Both the position numbers and the translations under genes were made by a program. Of a DNA stretch of 64,000 bases, positions 1 to 9,623 are shown in pieces. Below the pieces are notes generated by a model. That model was not told the DNA's origin. It worked only from the letters and a program-made list of their open reading frames with translations, and ran no database searches. The stretch is from Elysia crispata (Eukaryota > Mollusca > Gastropoda > Plakobranchidae): contig JAWDGP010000260.1 of assembly GCA_033675545.1 (NCBI GenBank), positions 209,001-273,000 of the forward strand, in the 5' to 3' direction. Within the stretch, counting starts at the first letter, position 1. Each line of letters opens with the position of its first letter.

Positions 1-149
1 CTAGCCTGCAGTAGTTAGCGCGGCGAACGCAGCTCTTCTCCCACTTCCATTAATTTTGTCGCAGCGTGTGTATGTTGGGCGTATCGCCCACGCTAGGCCG
101 GCCTACTTAGCTTCTTCTGTTCGACGTCTCACAGCACTGGTTTGCTAGT

Positions 150-196
<47 letters not shown>

Positions 197-880
197 CTTT
201 AGGCCTATTGTAGAATCCTGACTCACAGCACTTGATTTCGGCAGACAAAAGGTCGTATAATTATTAGTTCTAGATCAGACAAATTTAATTACTCTCTAGC
301 CTCTCACAGTCTCAGTTCTCTTCTCATCACTTCGACTTGAAATCAAAGGTTTTTTTTCATCATGAACGAAAAAAAACTAGTCTACATTGCCAGAGGTCAG
401 AAATTTGGATTAGTTCATTATACATTCGACCCACCTAAACAAAATAAAAAATAGACACAAGAACACCAAAGTAAATACATGTAGCGATGTACCTGTCGTT
501 ATACAATATAAAATTATTGTTGTCTATTAATACTAATTAATTGGGTGATTAGAGAGTTTTATAAGCCCAGCCTACTGTAAGCGGTGTTCCTTGGGCTTCC
601 GCCTTTGCGCATATCGCATTTTCAGTACACGTTTTACACATGTACTTCACCACTGCACTACTACTATTACCGAACCCTTCCCATTAAACAGTTCAGCAGG
701 TAGGCACATATAGTTTCAAGGTGTGAAGTCTCTGGAGAAAAAAGTTTTCTATTTTTTAATTCTTTCGTTCACTCTTTCCTCTTTACTGGTACCTCTATAA
801 TCATACTCAGAATACTGAATAATTCCCTGCAAATCATTTTACTGTTCTTTTTAATACTACTACTGCAAAAACCACTGCTG
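1..880. other. Non-coding left flank with an AG microsatellite
   Basis: No convincing gene is visible. The only clear structure is an uninterrupted AG dinucleotide tract at 151-194. The last bases before 881 (TACTACTACTGC, then CTGCTTC) are the left remnant of the CTG/CTA microsatellite that resumes at 9776, so this flank and the sequence after 9774 were contiguous before the LTR element inserted. Confidence 0.6.
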
Positions 881-884
881 CTTC
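881..884 (+). repeat. Target-site duplication (left), CTTC
   Basis: CTTC directly precedes the TG of the 5' LTR and the same four bases follow the CA of the 3' LTR at 9775-9778. A 4-bp duplication is in the usual 4-6 bp range for Ty3/gypsy integrases. Confidence 0.75.
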
Positions 885-1768
885 TGTGGGATATGTACCT
901 TCGGGCTATTGATAAAACAATGATAATAGTATTTCATAGTTAATAGTTTTATTAATCGCTTTATTCCTCCGTTAATTCCCCTCATTACTTCTTTAAGTCC
1001 ACCTTTTCTCGTCATTAAGTCTTGAGGTAAAGGTATAAAGTTGTATTCAATGATCCCCAGCAACAATGAGTCAACGGGTGCAAGAGTGGGAGCGGAAACG
1101 CTTGGGAAATCCCCGACGTCAGAACCGAATGAATCAGCTCAGTTACGCGGTAGGAGGATCGTGCCCACCTGAAGACAATGCCAGAATTGGTCCCAAGTCC
1201 CCATCCTTCCATATGAGTCACCAATGACGCCCGCAATTAAATTGTGTATCATATACTAATTTTAGAGTGGAGTCCAACACGTATTAGGCCCTCCGTAAAT
1301 TACATAAAAAGGGGTCTCCCTCAAACTAACTTTACATTCGACCATCGAACGAACGACCGTCAGTGTGACCAACATCCAGAGGCAGTCGGTGCTGGGGGTA
1401 TGTCCAAATATGTAATGTAGCACACTTAGTGATCTAGATCTGGTAGCATCTTTGTATTTAGATAATTCATTGCATATATCAATAGGATGATAATCCAAAC
1501 TCTGGAGATCATTCGACATTTATGCGAACTATTGGCTTTAATTTATTTGATTAAAAGTCTATAAGAATATTCCGTTATAGTTTGATTTGTTAGTAAAACA
1601 GTCGATGAAGTGCTGACTTTGAGGTTATGCATTTTATATTGTTTTGCTCATTCTCGTGGCTTGAGGTGCCTTGGAAACTGATATTAGATCGAGAAGTAGA
1701 AAGAGACCGAGTTTCATTCTTAAACCGGTAACGCGCTGTATTTTGTATATAGAATGCAGGCATTAGAT

Positions 1769-1770
1769 GG

Positions 1771-1838
<68 letters not shown>
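1769..1838 (+). repeat. GATA/GA microsatellite inside the 5' LTR
   Basis: A short run of GATA units passes into about 25 GA dinucleotides. The same place in the 3' LTR (9158-9243) has about 43 GA dinucleotides and almost no GATA, so the tract has changed length since insertion. Confidence 0.9.
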
Positions 1839-1844
<6 letters not shown>

Positions 1845-2116
1845 GTAAGAGACGGAAAAATAGTATATTCACTAACCTACTTACCAATTTACGTCCGCCT
1901 GTTTGTCAGTGTATAATTCCATACATTAGTGGAGGAATGAGTCCTGTTGTGTTGTATTAATATTATCCATTATGTTCCTTGCAGTAATTTGTTTCACTGA
2001 GTCGTATGGCATTTCTAAACATCACGAAGATAGTACAACTGTGTCGCAACTGATTTCATTATCGTGTGAATATGTTGAGATACATTGCTTATGTCTGTGT
2101 TTAATGTTCATCTCAG

Positions 2117-2190
2117 GAGCCTTGCAGAGCCTTGCAGAGCCTTCCGGAGTCTTACTGAGCCTTCCTGAGCCTTCTTGTACCTTCTTGAGC
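2117..2190 (+). repeat. 10-bp minisatellite in the LTR (GAGCCTTGCA family)
   Basis: Seven consecutive 10-bp units start at 2117, 2127, 2137, 2147, 2157, 2167 and 2177 with consensus GAGCCTTNCN. The same array is at 9522-9595 in the 3' LTR, so it belonged to the element before insertion. It lies just upstream of the AATAAA signal. Confidence 0.85.
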
Positions 2191-2212
2191 ATTTGCCTTT
2201 AATGAACGAATG

Positions 2213-2218
2213 AATAAA
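2213..2218 (+). terminator. Poly(A) signal AATAAA in the 5' LTR
   Basis: Canonical hexamer in a region conserved between both LTRs. In the 5' copy it would have to be ignored for full-length genomic RNA to form. Confidence 0.5.
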
Positions 2219-2370
2219 CCTATAGACACTGCTTCCTGCCTTCATTCTATGAGAGATGAGAAGATAGAGAGTGAAAGAACACGTTACCATCCAAAATAAG
2301 AACCCTAAGCTCTGTCGTTGAGCATTGAAAGCCACCGGATCACCCTCGCCCCTCCCACAATAGCTTTCAT

Positions 2371-2390
2371 TGGCGCCCAATCACTCGGGA
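2371..2390 (+). promoter_or_regulatory. Primer-binding site (tRNA-Lys-like)
   Basis: TGGCGCCCAATCACTCGGGA lies one base after the 5' LTR. It begins TGG, complementary to a tRNA CCA end. The first ten bases are complementary to a 3' end of the TTGGGCGCCA type, as in tRNA-Lys; the rest fits a generic lysine tRNA poorly, so the primer assignment is tentative. Confidence 0.75.
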
Positions 2391-3181
2391 CCATTCACTC
2401 TCAGTCTATCGCATCCGACTCGGCAGGGATCCAGTGTCATCTGATATCGGGAGCGTCTCGGGGAACAACAAAGAAGACTCTATCACTGCTGATGTATGAA
2501 CTGGTTGGGAAGCAAAAGACATCAATCTTCTTTTTCACACCAGCTGGAGGACTCGTTGCAGACGGCATCTTGGTTGACTGCTCGCTGTGACTGCCTGTGA
2601 CTTTTCTTTTTCTTTTCCCTTCTGTCAATTTTATTCATCCAATATTGTGACGGGATATTTGTACAGCCCGAGTAATTACTAACCTGGTAGTTGTAAACGA
2701 AAATTCTCTCCTGGTTTCTTCTTAAATGATTTTGTAATTTTTTATCTTGGGTTTAAGATTGTTGTACATGTACATGTATTATTTTTTTCTTCAAAAAAAA
2801 AAAGTGTTTTTATCTGATTCTTTAGAAACATCTAATGATTTTTAGCACATACCCATCTCTTTTGATACGTTATTTGGTTCCTAGGCTACGCTCGCCAGTG
2901 TGCCGGAACTAACTTTCAGTCAGGCAAGCTAGTAAATTAATAGGCTCCCCCAGCCCGACACCCGCCGCCTCCGTTGCTTAGTTGTTGTTTTTTTCTCGAC
3001 ACTAGCAAAACCGTCTAGCCTACATGGTCGCTATACGGCACAAAGTAGACATAGTTTTCTTTGTTTCCACAAAGTAGTATTTCCTTATAATCTAAGGGGC
3101 GCTACCGACTAATACAAGACCTCCTTGTTGTAAGTGAAGAGTTTTAAACCTTTTGATTTTAAGTTTGTATTATTGATTTTA
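2391..3181 (+). other. Leader of the retrotransposon between PBS and gag
   Basis: About 0.8 kb without a supported gene. Overlapping short frames at 2318-2590 (+) and 2437-2628 (-) have no recognisable domain. Packaging or splice signals may lie here but none is identifiable. The gag frame is open upstream to a GTG at 3134, but the first ATG is at 3182. Confidence 0.6.
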
Positions 3182-4093
3182 ATGGCGGAGGATCCTGTCC
3201 CTAAGGTTTCCGATATGGGCGATATCGGAGACCAGAACTATCTTCCTGGCGGCGCAGAAACAGATACGAGGGTGCATACTATTCTCCCTCGGCTTCCTCT
3301 ATTTAGTGGCGAGACAAAAGACGCGGCATTCGACTTATGGAAGTATGAAGTCGAATGCCTGCGTGCAGAAGGTAAGAGGGAGGCTGATGTCAGGCTAGCC
3401 ATCCGGCGGAGCCTTAAGGGGCAAGCGTCTCGCACATTACTGACTTTGGGTGTGGGAGCATCGGTGGATGACATCCTCTTGAAGTTCCAGTCAGTTTTTG
3501 ACCCTACGGAGACTGCTCAGAACATTCTGAGCAGATTTTACAGCCTCCAGCAGGGCCAGACTGAAGACGCTGGCGCTTTTGCTGCTCGCCTCGAGGATGC
3601 TATCCTCCAGGCGGTGCAGCTAGGCCGCGTGCGGAAGGAGGACGTCGATGCCATGCTATGCGAGGCGTTTGAAGGAGGACTGCGTCGCGAGACGAAATCA
3701 GTTACCTCCTATCTTTTCACGTCCAGGAAGGAGTTTTCCAAACTCCTTGTGGAGGTGAAAAGGAAAGAGAGGGAGTTAGTTGACAAAGTTGGAACCGTGG
3801 CCTCGGTACAAACTTCAGAGGTGGATGCACTGAAGACGCTTGTGTTAAAATTACGATCAGAGTTGCGTACCCTGAAGAATGAGAGGTCGCAACAGTCTTT
3901 CGCACACTCTGCTTCCATGCCGCAGCAGCACCAGACAACCCGCTCGTTCCGTGACCAGGCTCCTAGGCCCCAGAGGTCTAGAACTGAGCCTGTGTGCTGG
4001 CGCTGCAATATGCCTGGCCATGTGAGATCTGGGTGCCGCATGCCGTTAAACGGCAACGCGTTTGTGGGTCGAGGCAGACCACAGGCGCAGTGA
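3182..4093 (+). CDS. gag: Gag polyprotein with CCHC zinc knuckle
   Basis: The 303-residue product starts at the first ATG (MAEDPVPK). Gag of Ty3/gypsy elements forms the virus-like particle and packages element RNA. The middle of the protein has the retrotransposon-gag pattern with DLWKYEVECL and YSLQQGQTEDAGAFAARLED, the helical capsid region. A basic, Gln/Arg-rich stretch leads to a C-terminal CWRCNMPGHVRSGC, which fits C-x2-C-x4-H-x4-C nucleocapsid spacing. It ends in TGA at 4091-4093. The protease frame overlaps its last 100 bases at -1, with a GTTAAAC heptamer in phase, so Gag-Pol is probably made by programmed -1 frameshifting. No lesion is visible in gag. Confidence 0.9.
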   Translation: MAEDPVPKVSDMGDIGDQNYLPGGAETDTRVHTILPRLPLFSGETKDAAFDLWKYEVECLRAEGKREADVRLAIRRSLKGQASRTLLTLGVGASVDDILLKFQSVFDPTETAQNILSRFYSLQQGQTEDAGAFAARLEDAILQAVQLGRVRKEDVDAMLCEAFEGGLRRETKSVTSYLFTSRKEFSKLLVEVKRKERELVDKVGTVASVQTSEVDALKTLVLKLRSELRTLKNERSQQSFAHSASMPQQHQTTRSFRDQAPRPQRSRTEPVCWRCNMPGHVRSGCRMPLNGNAFVGRGRPQAQ

Positions 4094-4440
4094 ATTCCTG
4101 CCTCATGGGGGGTAAGACAACCGTGGATGTGATAGTTAACGGCAGGGTGGTGAAGGCATTGCTCGACACTGGAGCCACAGTGTCAGTTATCAGCCGAGCA
4201 ACAGTAGATAAACTCGGATTGCCCATCCGCCCTGTCAGTGACTTCATCCATGTTGAGTGCGCGAATGGGCAAGCTCTGCCATACTTAGGCTACGTGACCA
4301 TGTCAATCAACCTCCTTCACAACCCACCATCAACATGTTTAGCCTTAGTGGTTCCCGACCATGACGGCCCGGGAGCAGCCCCACTACTTTTGGGGACAAA
4401 CATACTTCCTTCCCTCTTGAAAGCCTCTGGTAGCTTTTAG
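3994..4440 (+). CDS. pro: Retropepsin-type aspartic protease (Pro), -1 frame to gag
   Basis: This is an open segment, not an independent gene: it has no ATG before the protease core and should be reached by frameshifting at 4045-4051. The catalytic motif LLDTGATVSVI lies around 4159-4191 (Asp codon 4165-4167), preceded by the beta-strand pattern VDVIVNGRVVKA. LLLGTNILPSLL near the C end matches the conserved I-L/I-G-x-D/N motif of retropepsins. The role is processing of Gag and Gag-Pol in the particle. It stops at TAG 4438-4440, immediately after a TTTT run, and the RT frame begins one frame back at the same point. A one-base length change in that run is the simplest explanation. Confidence 0.85.
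   Translation: MLALQYAWPCEIWVPHAVKRQRVCGSRQTTGAVNSCLMGGKTTVDVIVNGRVVKALLDTGATVSVISRATVDKLGLPIRPVSDFIHVECANGQALPYLGYVTMSINLLHNPPSTCLALVVPDHDGPGAAPLLLGTNILPSLLKASGSF
4045..4051 (+). promoter_or_regulatory. Candidate -1 ribosomal frameshift heptamer GTTAAAC
   Basis: In the gag frame it reads G-TTA-AAC, which is X-XXY-YYZ spacing, and slipping back one base gives GTT-AAA and enters the protease frame. It lies 40 bases before the gag stop, inside the gag/pro overlap. GUUAAAC is used for -1 frameshifting by equine arteritis virus. No stimulatory pseudoknot was worked out. Confidence 0.65.
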
Positions 4441-6416
4441 TGGCTAATTGCCTAAAGGCTAGAGATTCACAATTGACAGCAACAGGAGGCTCCCTTGCAT
4501 TTATAAGAATTGTTGGCCAGGAAAAATTATGTTTAGAGGCCAACAAAATTATTGTTATTCCAGTGCAGCTAGACAGGGCAATGTCCTATCACAAAACACA
4601 TGTCCTTATCGAGCCCTGCCTGGACTCTGTTCTTCCTGAGGGCGTGGACGTGTCGCCTAGCTTGTGTGTGTATAATAATGGAGACATAGATATTCATGAA
4701 ATAGTGTTGAGCAATTGTTCCACCAATACTGTTCAAATTAAGAATGGAGCAGTTGTGGCTCAGCTCACTCCAGTAGTGGTCACAGACAGTATATGTCAAA
4801 TGGAGAACATGAATGACCCTGTCCCTAGTTTAGACTTGAGCTCCACTGCATTTTCGAGCCATGATCAGGAACAATTGAATAAGTTAGTGAAAGAATATGC
4901 TGATATTATGGCGCGCAGTGAGCTTGATTTAGGTCATTACAACGGAGTAGAGCACACCATAGAGCTTGAGGATCCAAAGCCGTTTAAGCAGCGCTACAGG
5001 CGTATTCCACCACACATGTTTGAGGAGGTGCGCGATCACCTTCGTCAGCTTAAGGCGTATGGAGTGATCCGTCCTTCTAAATCTCAATACAGCTCCCCAG
5101 TTGTGTGCTGTCGTAAGAAGGATGGGAAGCTCCGTCTGTGTGTTGACTATAGGCTTCTAAACTCAAGAACGCGTAAGGACAATTATTGCCTTCCCCGTGT
5201 GGATGAAATATTGGACTCCCTCAGAGGTGCCAAATATTTTAGCCGCCTCGACCTTAAGTCGGGCTACCATCAAATTTCGATAAGGGAAGACTATAAGCCT
5301 TACACAGCCTTTACCGTAGGTCCTCTTGGATTTTGGGAGCACAATAGGCTCGCCTTTGGGCTTTGCAACAGCCCGGGTACATTCCAGAGAGTGATGGAAG
5401 ATTGCTTTTCGGATTTAAATCTCCGTATTATGTACGTCTATATAGATGACATAATCATTTTCTCTGAAACCTCTGAAGAACATCTTAAACGACTTAGTCT
5501 GGTTTTTCAGCGTCTTAGAGACTGTGGTCTGAAATTGTCTCTTCAAAAGTGTGCCTTCGCCCAAAGTCAGGTCAGTTCTCTCGGACACTTAATATCAGCT
5601 GATGGCGTGAGGCCTGATCCCGAGAAAATTGCCAAAGTAAGAGATTGGCCTTCCCCTCAAAACCCTAAAGAGCTTCGCTCATTTCTAGGTTTTGCAGGTT
5701 ATTACAGGAAATTTGTAGAGAAGTATTCGGAAATTGCTAAGCCACTCAACAGCCTACTGCCACCAACTCGAAAGAAGATGGATAAGGGGCCATCTAAAGT
5801 GACTAAATGGGAATGGGAAGATAAACATGAACAAAGTTTTCAATGCTTGAAGAATCTCCTCTGTGTTGCACCGTTATTGGCCTATGCCGATTTCACAAAA
5901 ACGTTCGAGCTTCACATAGACGCCTCCACCGTAGGTTTAGGAGCAGTACTCTATCAAGTAATAGATGGTGCAAAGAAAGTCATTGCCTACGCGAGCAGAT
6001 CTCTGTCAAAGTCAGAGGAACGTTATCCAGCGCACAAGTTGGAATTCTTGTGTTTAAAATGGAGCGTTTGTGAAAAATTCAATGATTATCTTTGGGGAGC
6101 TCCAAAATTTTTGGTGCGCACTGATAATAACCCTCTGACTTATGTGCTGACTACAGCCAAGCTTGACGCCACGGGTCATCGCTGGTTGGCAGCCCTATCC
6201 GCCTTTGACTTCGAGATAGAGTACACACCCGGTGTATCTAATCAGGATGCTGACGCTCTATCGCGCCTTCCATCTGGTCGAATCGACATCGCGTCGGTGC
6301 AAGCCATGTGTTCGGTGGACTTTGCTCCATTTTCTGCAACAATGGCCGTCTTTGCTGAAAAGACAGAAGAAGAAACTTCTCCCTTTCCCCACATTTCATT
6401 GACGGAGCTGAGATAA
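4434..6416 (+). CDS. pol: Reverse transcriptase-RNase H segment of pol
   Basis: The frame is open from 4434, after a TAG at 4431-4433, and has no natural ATG, so it is an internal part of Pol. RT copies element RNA into DNA and RNase H removes the template. Visible RT motifs: LRLCVDYRLLNSRT, FSRLDLKSGYHQI, RLAFGLCNSPGTFQRVM, catalytic YIDD at 5439-5450, SLGHLISADGV and RSFLGFAGYYRKFV. The RNase H part has HIDASTVGLGAVLYQ, a downstream KLEFLCLKWSV and RTDNNPLTYV, the usual D-E-D positions. The tail NQDADALSRLP is the standard link to integrase. A TAA at 6414-6416 breaks the frame; the same frame resumes at once as integrase, so this looks like a nonsense mutation rather than a designed end. 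Confidence 0.92.
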   Translation, partial: LLVANCLKARDSQLTATGGSLAFIRIVGQEKLCLEANKIIVIPVQLDRAMSYHKTHVLIEPCLDSVLPEGVDVSPSLCVYNNGDIDIHEIVLSNCSTNTVQIKNGAVVAQLTPVVVTDSICQMENMNDPVPSLDLSSTAFSSHDQEQLNKLVKEYADIMARSELDLGHYNGVEHTIELEDPKPFKQRYRRIPPHMFEEVRDHLRQLKAYGVIRPSKSQYSSPVVCCRKKDGKLRLCVDYRLLNSRTRKDNYCLPRVDEILDSLRGAKYFSRLDLKSGYHQISIREDYKPYTAFTVGPLGFWEHNRLAFGLCNSPGTFQRVMEDCFSDLNLRIMYVYIDDIIIFSETSEEHLKRLSLVFQRLRDCGLKLSLQKCAFAQSQVSSLGHLISADGVRPDPEKIAKVRDWPSPQNPKELRSFLGFAGYYRKFVEKYSEIAKPLNSLLPPTRKKMDKGPSKVTKWEWEDKHEQSFQCLKNLLCVAPLLAYADFTKTFELHIDASTVGLGAVLYQVIDGAKKVIAYASRSLSKSEERYPAHKLEFLCLKWSVCEKFNDYLWGAPKFLVRTDNNPLTYVLTTAKLDATGHRWLAALSAFDFEIEYTPGVSNQDADALSRLPSGRIDIASVQAMCSVDFAPFSATMAVFAEKTEEETSPFPHISLTELR

Positions 6417-7910
6417 TCTCAAAATGTGGATGAAATTCTGGGTGTATGGATGACTGCCATGAGAAAACGAGAGTGTCCTATTCTTAAAAGGACTCCAAAT
6501 CCTGCTAGACACGGCATCATGAAGAAAAATTGGAATAAATTTTGTTTCTATCGTGGACTGCTGCATCGTAAGGTTGAAGGTGAAAAGCCTCAGCTTGTAC
6601 TACCTACCAAATATATCCCTACAGTATGTAAGGCACTTCACGATGATATGGGTCATCAAGGATACGAGAAGACCCTGGGTCTTATAAGGTCGCGCTTCTT
6701 CTGGCCAGGAATGTCCAAAGATGTAGAAAGCTGGGTTCACCATTGTGGTTGCTGTTTAAGATTTAAAGGAAAACCAGACAGAGCTCCACTGGTAGGGATT
6801 CAAACATCAGAACCTTTAGAGCTAGTATGTACCGATTTTCTTAAAGTCGATTCGGCCCAAAATGGTACGCAGTATATCCTGGTCATCACGGATCATTTTA
6901 CTAGATTCGCCATGGCAGTACCCACCCGTAACATGTCCGCAAAGACTACAGCCGAAGCCCTCTTGACCTTCGTCAGAAACTTCGGCATCCCAAAACGGTT
7001 ACATGCTGATCAAGGCGCTAACTTTGAGTCCAAGGTGATTCGTGCGCTCTGTCACTTGTTAGGTGTAGAGAAGTCCAGGACTACACCATTTCATCCAATG
7101 GGAAACGGGAGCTGCGAGCGGATGAACCAAACGCTCATCAGTATGCTCGGCACCCTTCCTGAGCGTAGGAAAAAGGATTGGACATCCTACATTGGCATGT
7201 TGGTTCTGGCATATAACAGTACTAAGTGCGATTCTACAGGATTCTCGCCCTACTTTCTCATGTTTGGGAGAGAACCGAGGCTCCCTGTTGATAACATGTT
7301 TCCTCTTTGTTCAGAGCCTAGAGGTGATTATATCACAAATGTAAAGGAAGCCTTAGAATGGGCATGGGCTAAGGTCTCGGAGAATGGTTCTAAAGCAAAG
7401 GAAAGTCAGAAAAAATATTATGACAAACGTGTGAGAGGAGCAGCCCTGATTCTCGGCGACAAAGTCTTGGTTCGAAATTGCTCTTTTGAGGGTCCTCATA
7501 AGCTCCAGGATAAATGGAGTGACGACATTTTTGTTGTCAAAGAGCAACCAGCTTCAAGGACGCCAGTCTTTGTCGTCGAGCCGGTGAATGGAGGGAGAAA
7601 GCGAACTCTCCATAGGAATCTATTGCTTCCTGTGGAAAGTGTGAGGGAAGACTGTCCTGACGTAAGCCCTGCCAATGTGGCAACACGGAAGGCGCTTCCC
7701 TCAGTTAAGACAAACAGGATCCCAGGGTCCATCTCGGCAATGCCCCAGCAAGTGTTGCACGAGGACGAGGTCAAAGGCACCACATCCGAGTTAGAACAGG
7801 AAGATGATGGTGAAAGTGACCTCGATGAAAGCGAGTCCGTTCAGATCTTCTCTGAGCCCGAGGTTCAGAGGCCAGATTTCCGTCCACGCGCTCTCTCTCA
7901 CGTGATATAG
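6417..7910 (+). CDS. pol: Integrase segment of pol (HHCC, DD35E, GPY-like tail)
   Basis: It continues in the same frame as RT-RNase H after one TAA, with an ATG at 6424-6426 in another frame and the first in-frame start-like codon GTG at 6426. Integrase joins the element cDNA to host DNA. The zinc-binding N domain shows LHDDMGHQGYEKT and CGCC (His-His-Cys-Cys). The catalytic core has Asp at 6834-6836 (CTDFLK), Asp at 7008-7010 (HADQGANF) and Glu at 7116-7118 (GSCERMNQ). The last two are 36 codons apart, a DD35E arrangement. GPHKLQDKWSDDIFVV resembles the GPY/F module; no chromodomain is visible. The frame stops at 7908-7910 right after a CT run, but coding-like sequence continues in shifted frames to about 8174. 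Confidence 0.9.
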   Translation, partial: SQNVDEILGVWMTAMRKRECPILKRTPNPARHGIMKKNWNKFCFYRGLLHRKVEGEKPQLVLPTKYIPTVCKALHDDMGHQGYEKTLGLIRSRFFWPGMSKDVESWVHHCGCCLRFKGKPDRAPLVGIQTSEPLELVCTDFLKVDSAQNGTQYILVITDHFTRFAMAVPTRNMSAKTTAEALLTFVRNFGIPKRLHADQGANFESKVIRALCHLLGVEKSRTTPFHPMGNGSCERMNQTLISMLGTLPERRKKDWTSYIGMLVLAYNSTKCDSTGFSPYFLMFGREPRLPVDNMFPLCSEPRGDYITNVKEALEWAWAKVSENGSKAKESQKKYYDKRVRGAALILGDKVLVRNCSFEGPHKLQDKWSDDIFVVKEQPASRTPVFVVEPVNGGRKRTLHRNLLLPVESVREDCPDVSPANVATRKALPSVKTNRIPGSISAMPQQVLHEDEVKGTTSELEQEDDGESDLDESESVQIFSEPEVQRPDFRPRALSHVI

Positions 7911-8174
7911 ATGCTCAGTCCGACGAATCGGACGATACAGTTGGTGGTCTTATTCCACTAGATACACTTTTGCCGATCTGGGTCACCTCCACCTATCCCG
8001 AATCCCCGTAGGTCGGTAAGACTGAAACAACCCCCTGCATGGCACACTTCTGGGGAATTCTCGATGTCTTTAAATGACAAGTTGTATGAACTCAAGAGTC
8101 TACTTGCTTTTGACGAGGTAGATAAATCTATTATCACGACAGCCATAGTGTCGCTTCTTGTAGGTTCGCCATGA
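7911..8174 (+). pseudogene. Frame-shifted C-terminal tail of pol
   Basis: After the stop at 7908-7910, one frame from about 7901 reads an acidic SDESDDTVGG stretch. From about 7970 the original pol frame gives PNPRRSVRLKQPPAWH, a pattern typical of the basic end of gypsy Pol, and runs to TGA at 8172-8174. Two compensating length changes, one probably in the CT run at 7890-7899, would explain this. It is inferred to be the decayed end of Pol, not a separate gene. Confidence 0.55.
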
Positions 8175-8243
8175 GTTTTTCTTTTATTATTTTCTCTTTT
8201 GTCCATTTTCCTAGCAATTTGTACAGGTCGGGGACGACCTTCC

Positions 8244-8255
8244 AAAAGTGGGGGG
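8244..8255 (+). promoter_or_regulatory. Polypurine tract for plus-strand priming
   Basis: AAAAGTGGGGGG ends four bases before the 3' LTR at 8260. One T interrupts the purine run. Position and composition are those of an LTR-retrotransposon PPT. Confidence 0.8.
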
Positions 8256-9155
8256 TGTATGTGGGATATGTACCTTTGGGCTATTGATAAAACAATGATA
8301 GTAATATTTCATAGTTAATAGTTTTATTAATCGCTTTATTCCTCCGTTAATTCCCCTCATTACTTCTTTAAGTCCACCTTTTCTCGTCATTAAGTCTTGA
8401 GGTAAAGGTATAAAGTTGTACTCAATGATCTCCAGCAACAATGAGTCAACGGGTGCAAGAGTGGGAGCGGAAACGCTTGGGAAATCCCCGACGTCAAAAC
8501 CGAATGAATCAGCTCAGTTACGCAGTAGGAGGATCGTGCCCACCTGAAGACAATGCCAGAATTGGTCCCAAGTCCCCATCCTTCCATATGAGTCACCAAT
8601 TAATCACGCCCGCAATTAAATTGTGCATCATATACTAATTTTAGAGTGGAGTCCAACACGTAGTAGGCCCTCCGTAAATTACATAAAAAGGGGTCTCCCT
8701 CAAACTAACTTTACATTCGACCATCGAACGAACGACCGTCAGTGTGACCAACATCCAGAGGCAGTCGGTGCTGGGGGTATGTCCAAATATGTAATGTAGC
8801 ACACTTAGTGATCTAGATCTGGTAGCATCTTTGTATTTAGATAATTCATTGCATATATCAATAGGATGATAATCCAAACTCTGGAGATCATTCAACATTT
8901 ATGCGAACTATTGGCTTTAATTTATTTGATTAAAAGTCTATAAGAATATTCCGTTATAGTTTGATTTGTTAGAAAAACAGTTGATGAAGTGCTGACTTTG
9001 AGGTTATGCATTTCATATTTTTTTGCTCATTCTCGTGGCTTGAGGTGCCTTGGAAACTGATATTAGATCGAGAAGTAGAAAGAGACCGAGTTTCATTCTT
9101 AAACCGGTAACGCGCTGTATTTTGTATATAGAATGCAGGCATTAGATGGATAGAT

Positions 9156-9157
<2 letters not shown>

Positions 9158-9243
<86 letters not shown>
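9158..9243 (+). repeat. GA microsatellite inside the 3' LTR
   Basis: About 43 GA dinucleotides, against about 25 in the 5' LTR, at the same LTR position. Confidence 0.9.
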
Positions 9244-9249
<6 letters not shown>

Positions 9250-9521
9250 GTAAGAGACGGAAAAATAGTATATTCACTAACCTACTTACCAATTTACGTC
9301 CGCCTGTTTGTCAGTGTATAATTCCATACATTAGTGGAGGAATGAGTCCTGTTGTGTTGTATTAATATTATCCATTATGTTCCTTGCAGTAATTTGTTTC
9401 ACTGAGTCGTATGGCATTTCTAAACATCACGAAGATAGTACAACTGTGTCGCAACTGATTTCATTATCGTGTGAATATGTTGAGATACATTGCTTATGTC
9501 TGTGTTTAATGTTCATCTCAG

Positions 9522-9595
9522 GAGCCTTGCAGAGCCTTGCAGAGCCTTCCGGAGTCTTACTGAGCCTTCCTGAGCCTTCTTGTACCTTCTTGAGC
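9522..9595 (+). repeat. 10-bp minisatellite in the 3' LTR
   Basis: Same units and order as at 2117-2190 in the 5' LTR. Confidence 0.85.
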
Positions 9596-9617
9596 ATTTG
9601 CCTTTAATGAACGAATG

Positions 9618-9623
9618 AATAAA
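9618..9623 (+). terminator. Poly(A) signal AATAAA of the retrotransposon
   Basis: Canonical hexamer in the 3' LTR, the expected place for 3' end formation of the element transcript. Confidence 0.55.

Larger units (their letters stand above)
885..2369 (+). repeat. 5' LTR
   Basis: Starts TG and ends CA and matches 8260-9774 nearly base for base. It contains a GATA/GA microsatellite (1769-1838), a 10-bp minisatellite (2117-2190) and an AATAAA at 2213-2218. U3/R/U5 limits cannot be fixed from sequence alone. AATAAA about 150 bp before the LTR end suggests that R ends within the last 150 bp. Short open frames in the LTR are not supported as genes. Confidence 0.93.

Noticed and set aside
7911-8243. 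Envelope gene after integrase
   Set aside because: Only a frame-shifted basic Pol tail of under 100 codons is present. No signal peptide, membrane segment or long frame.
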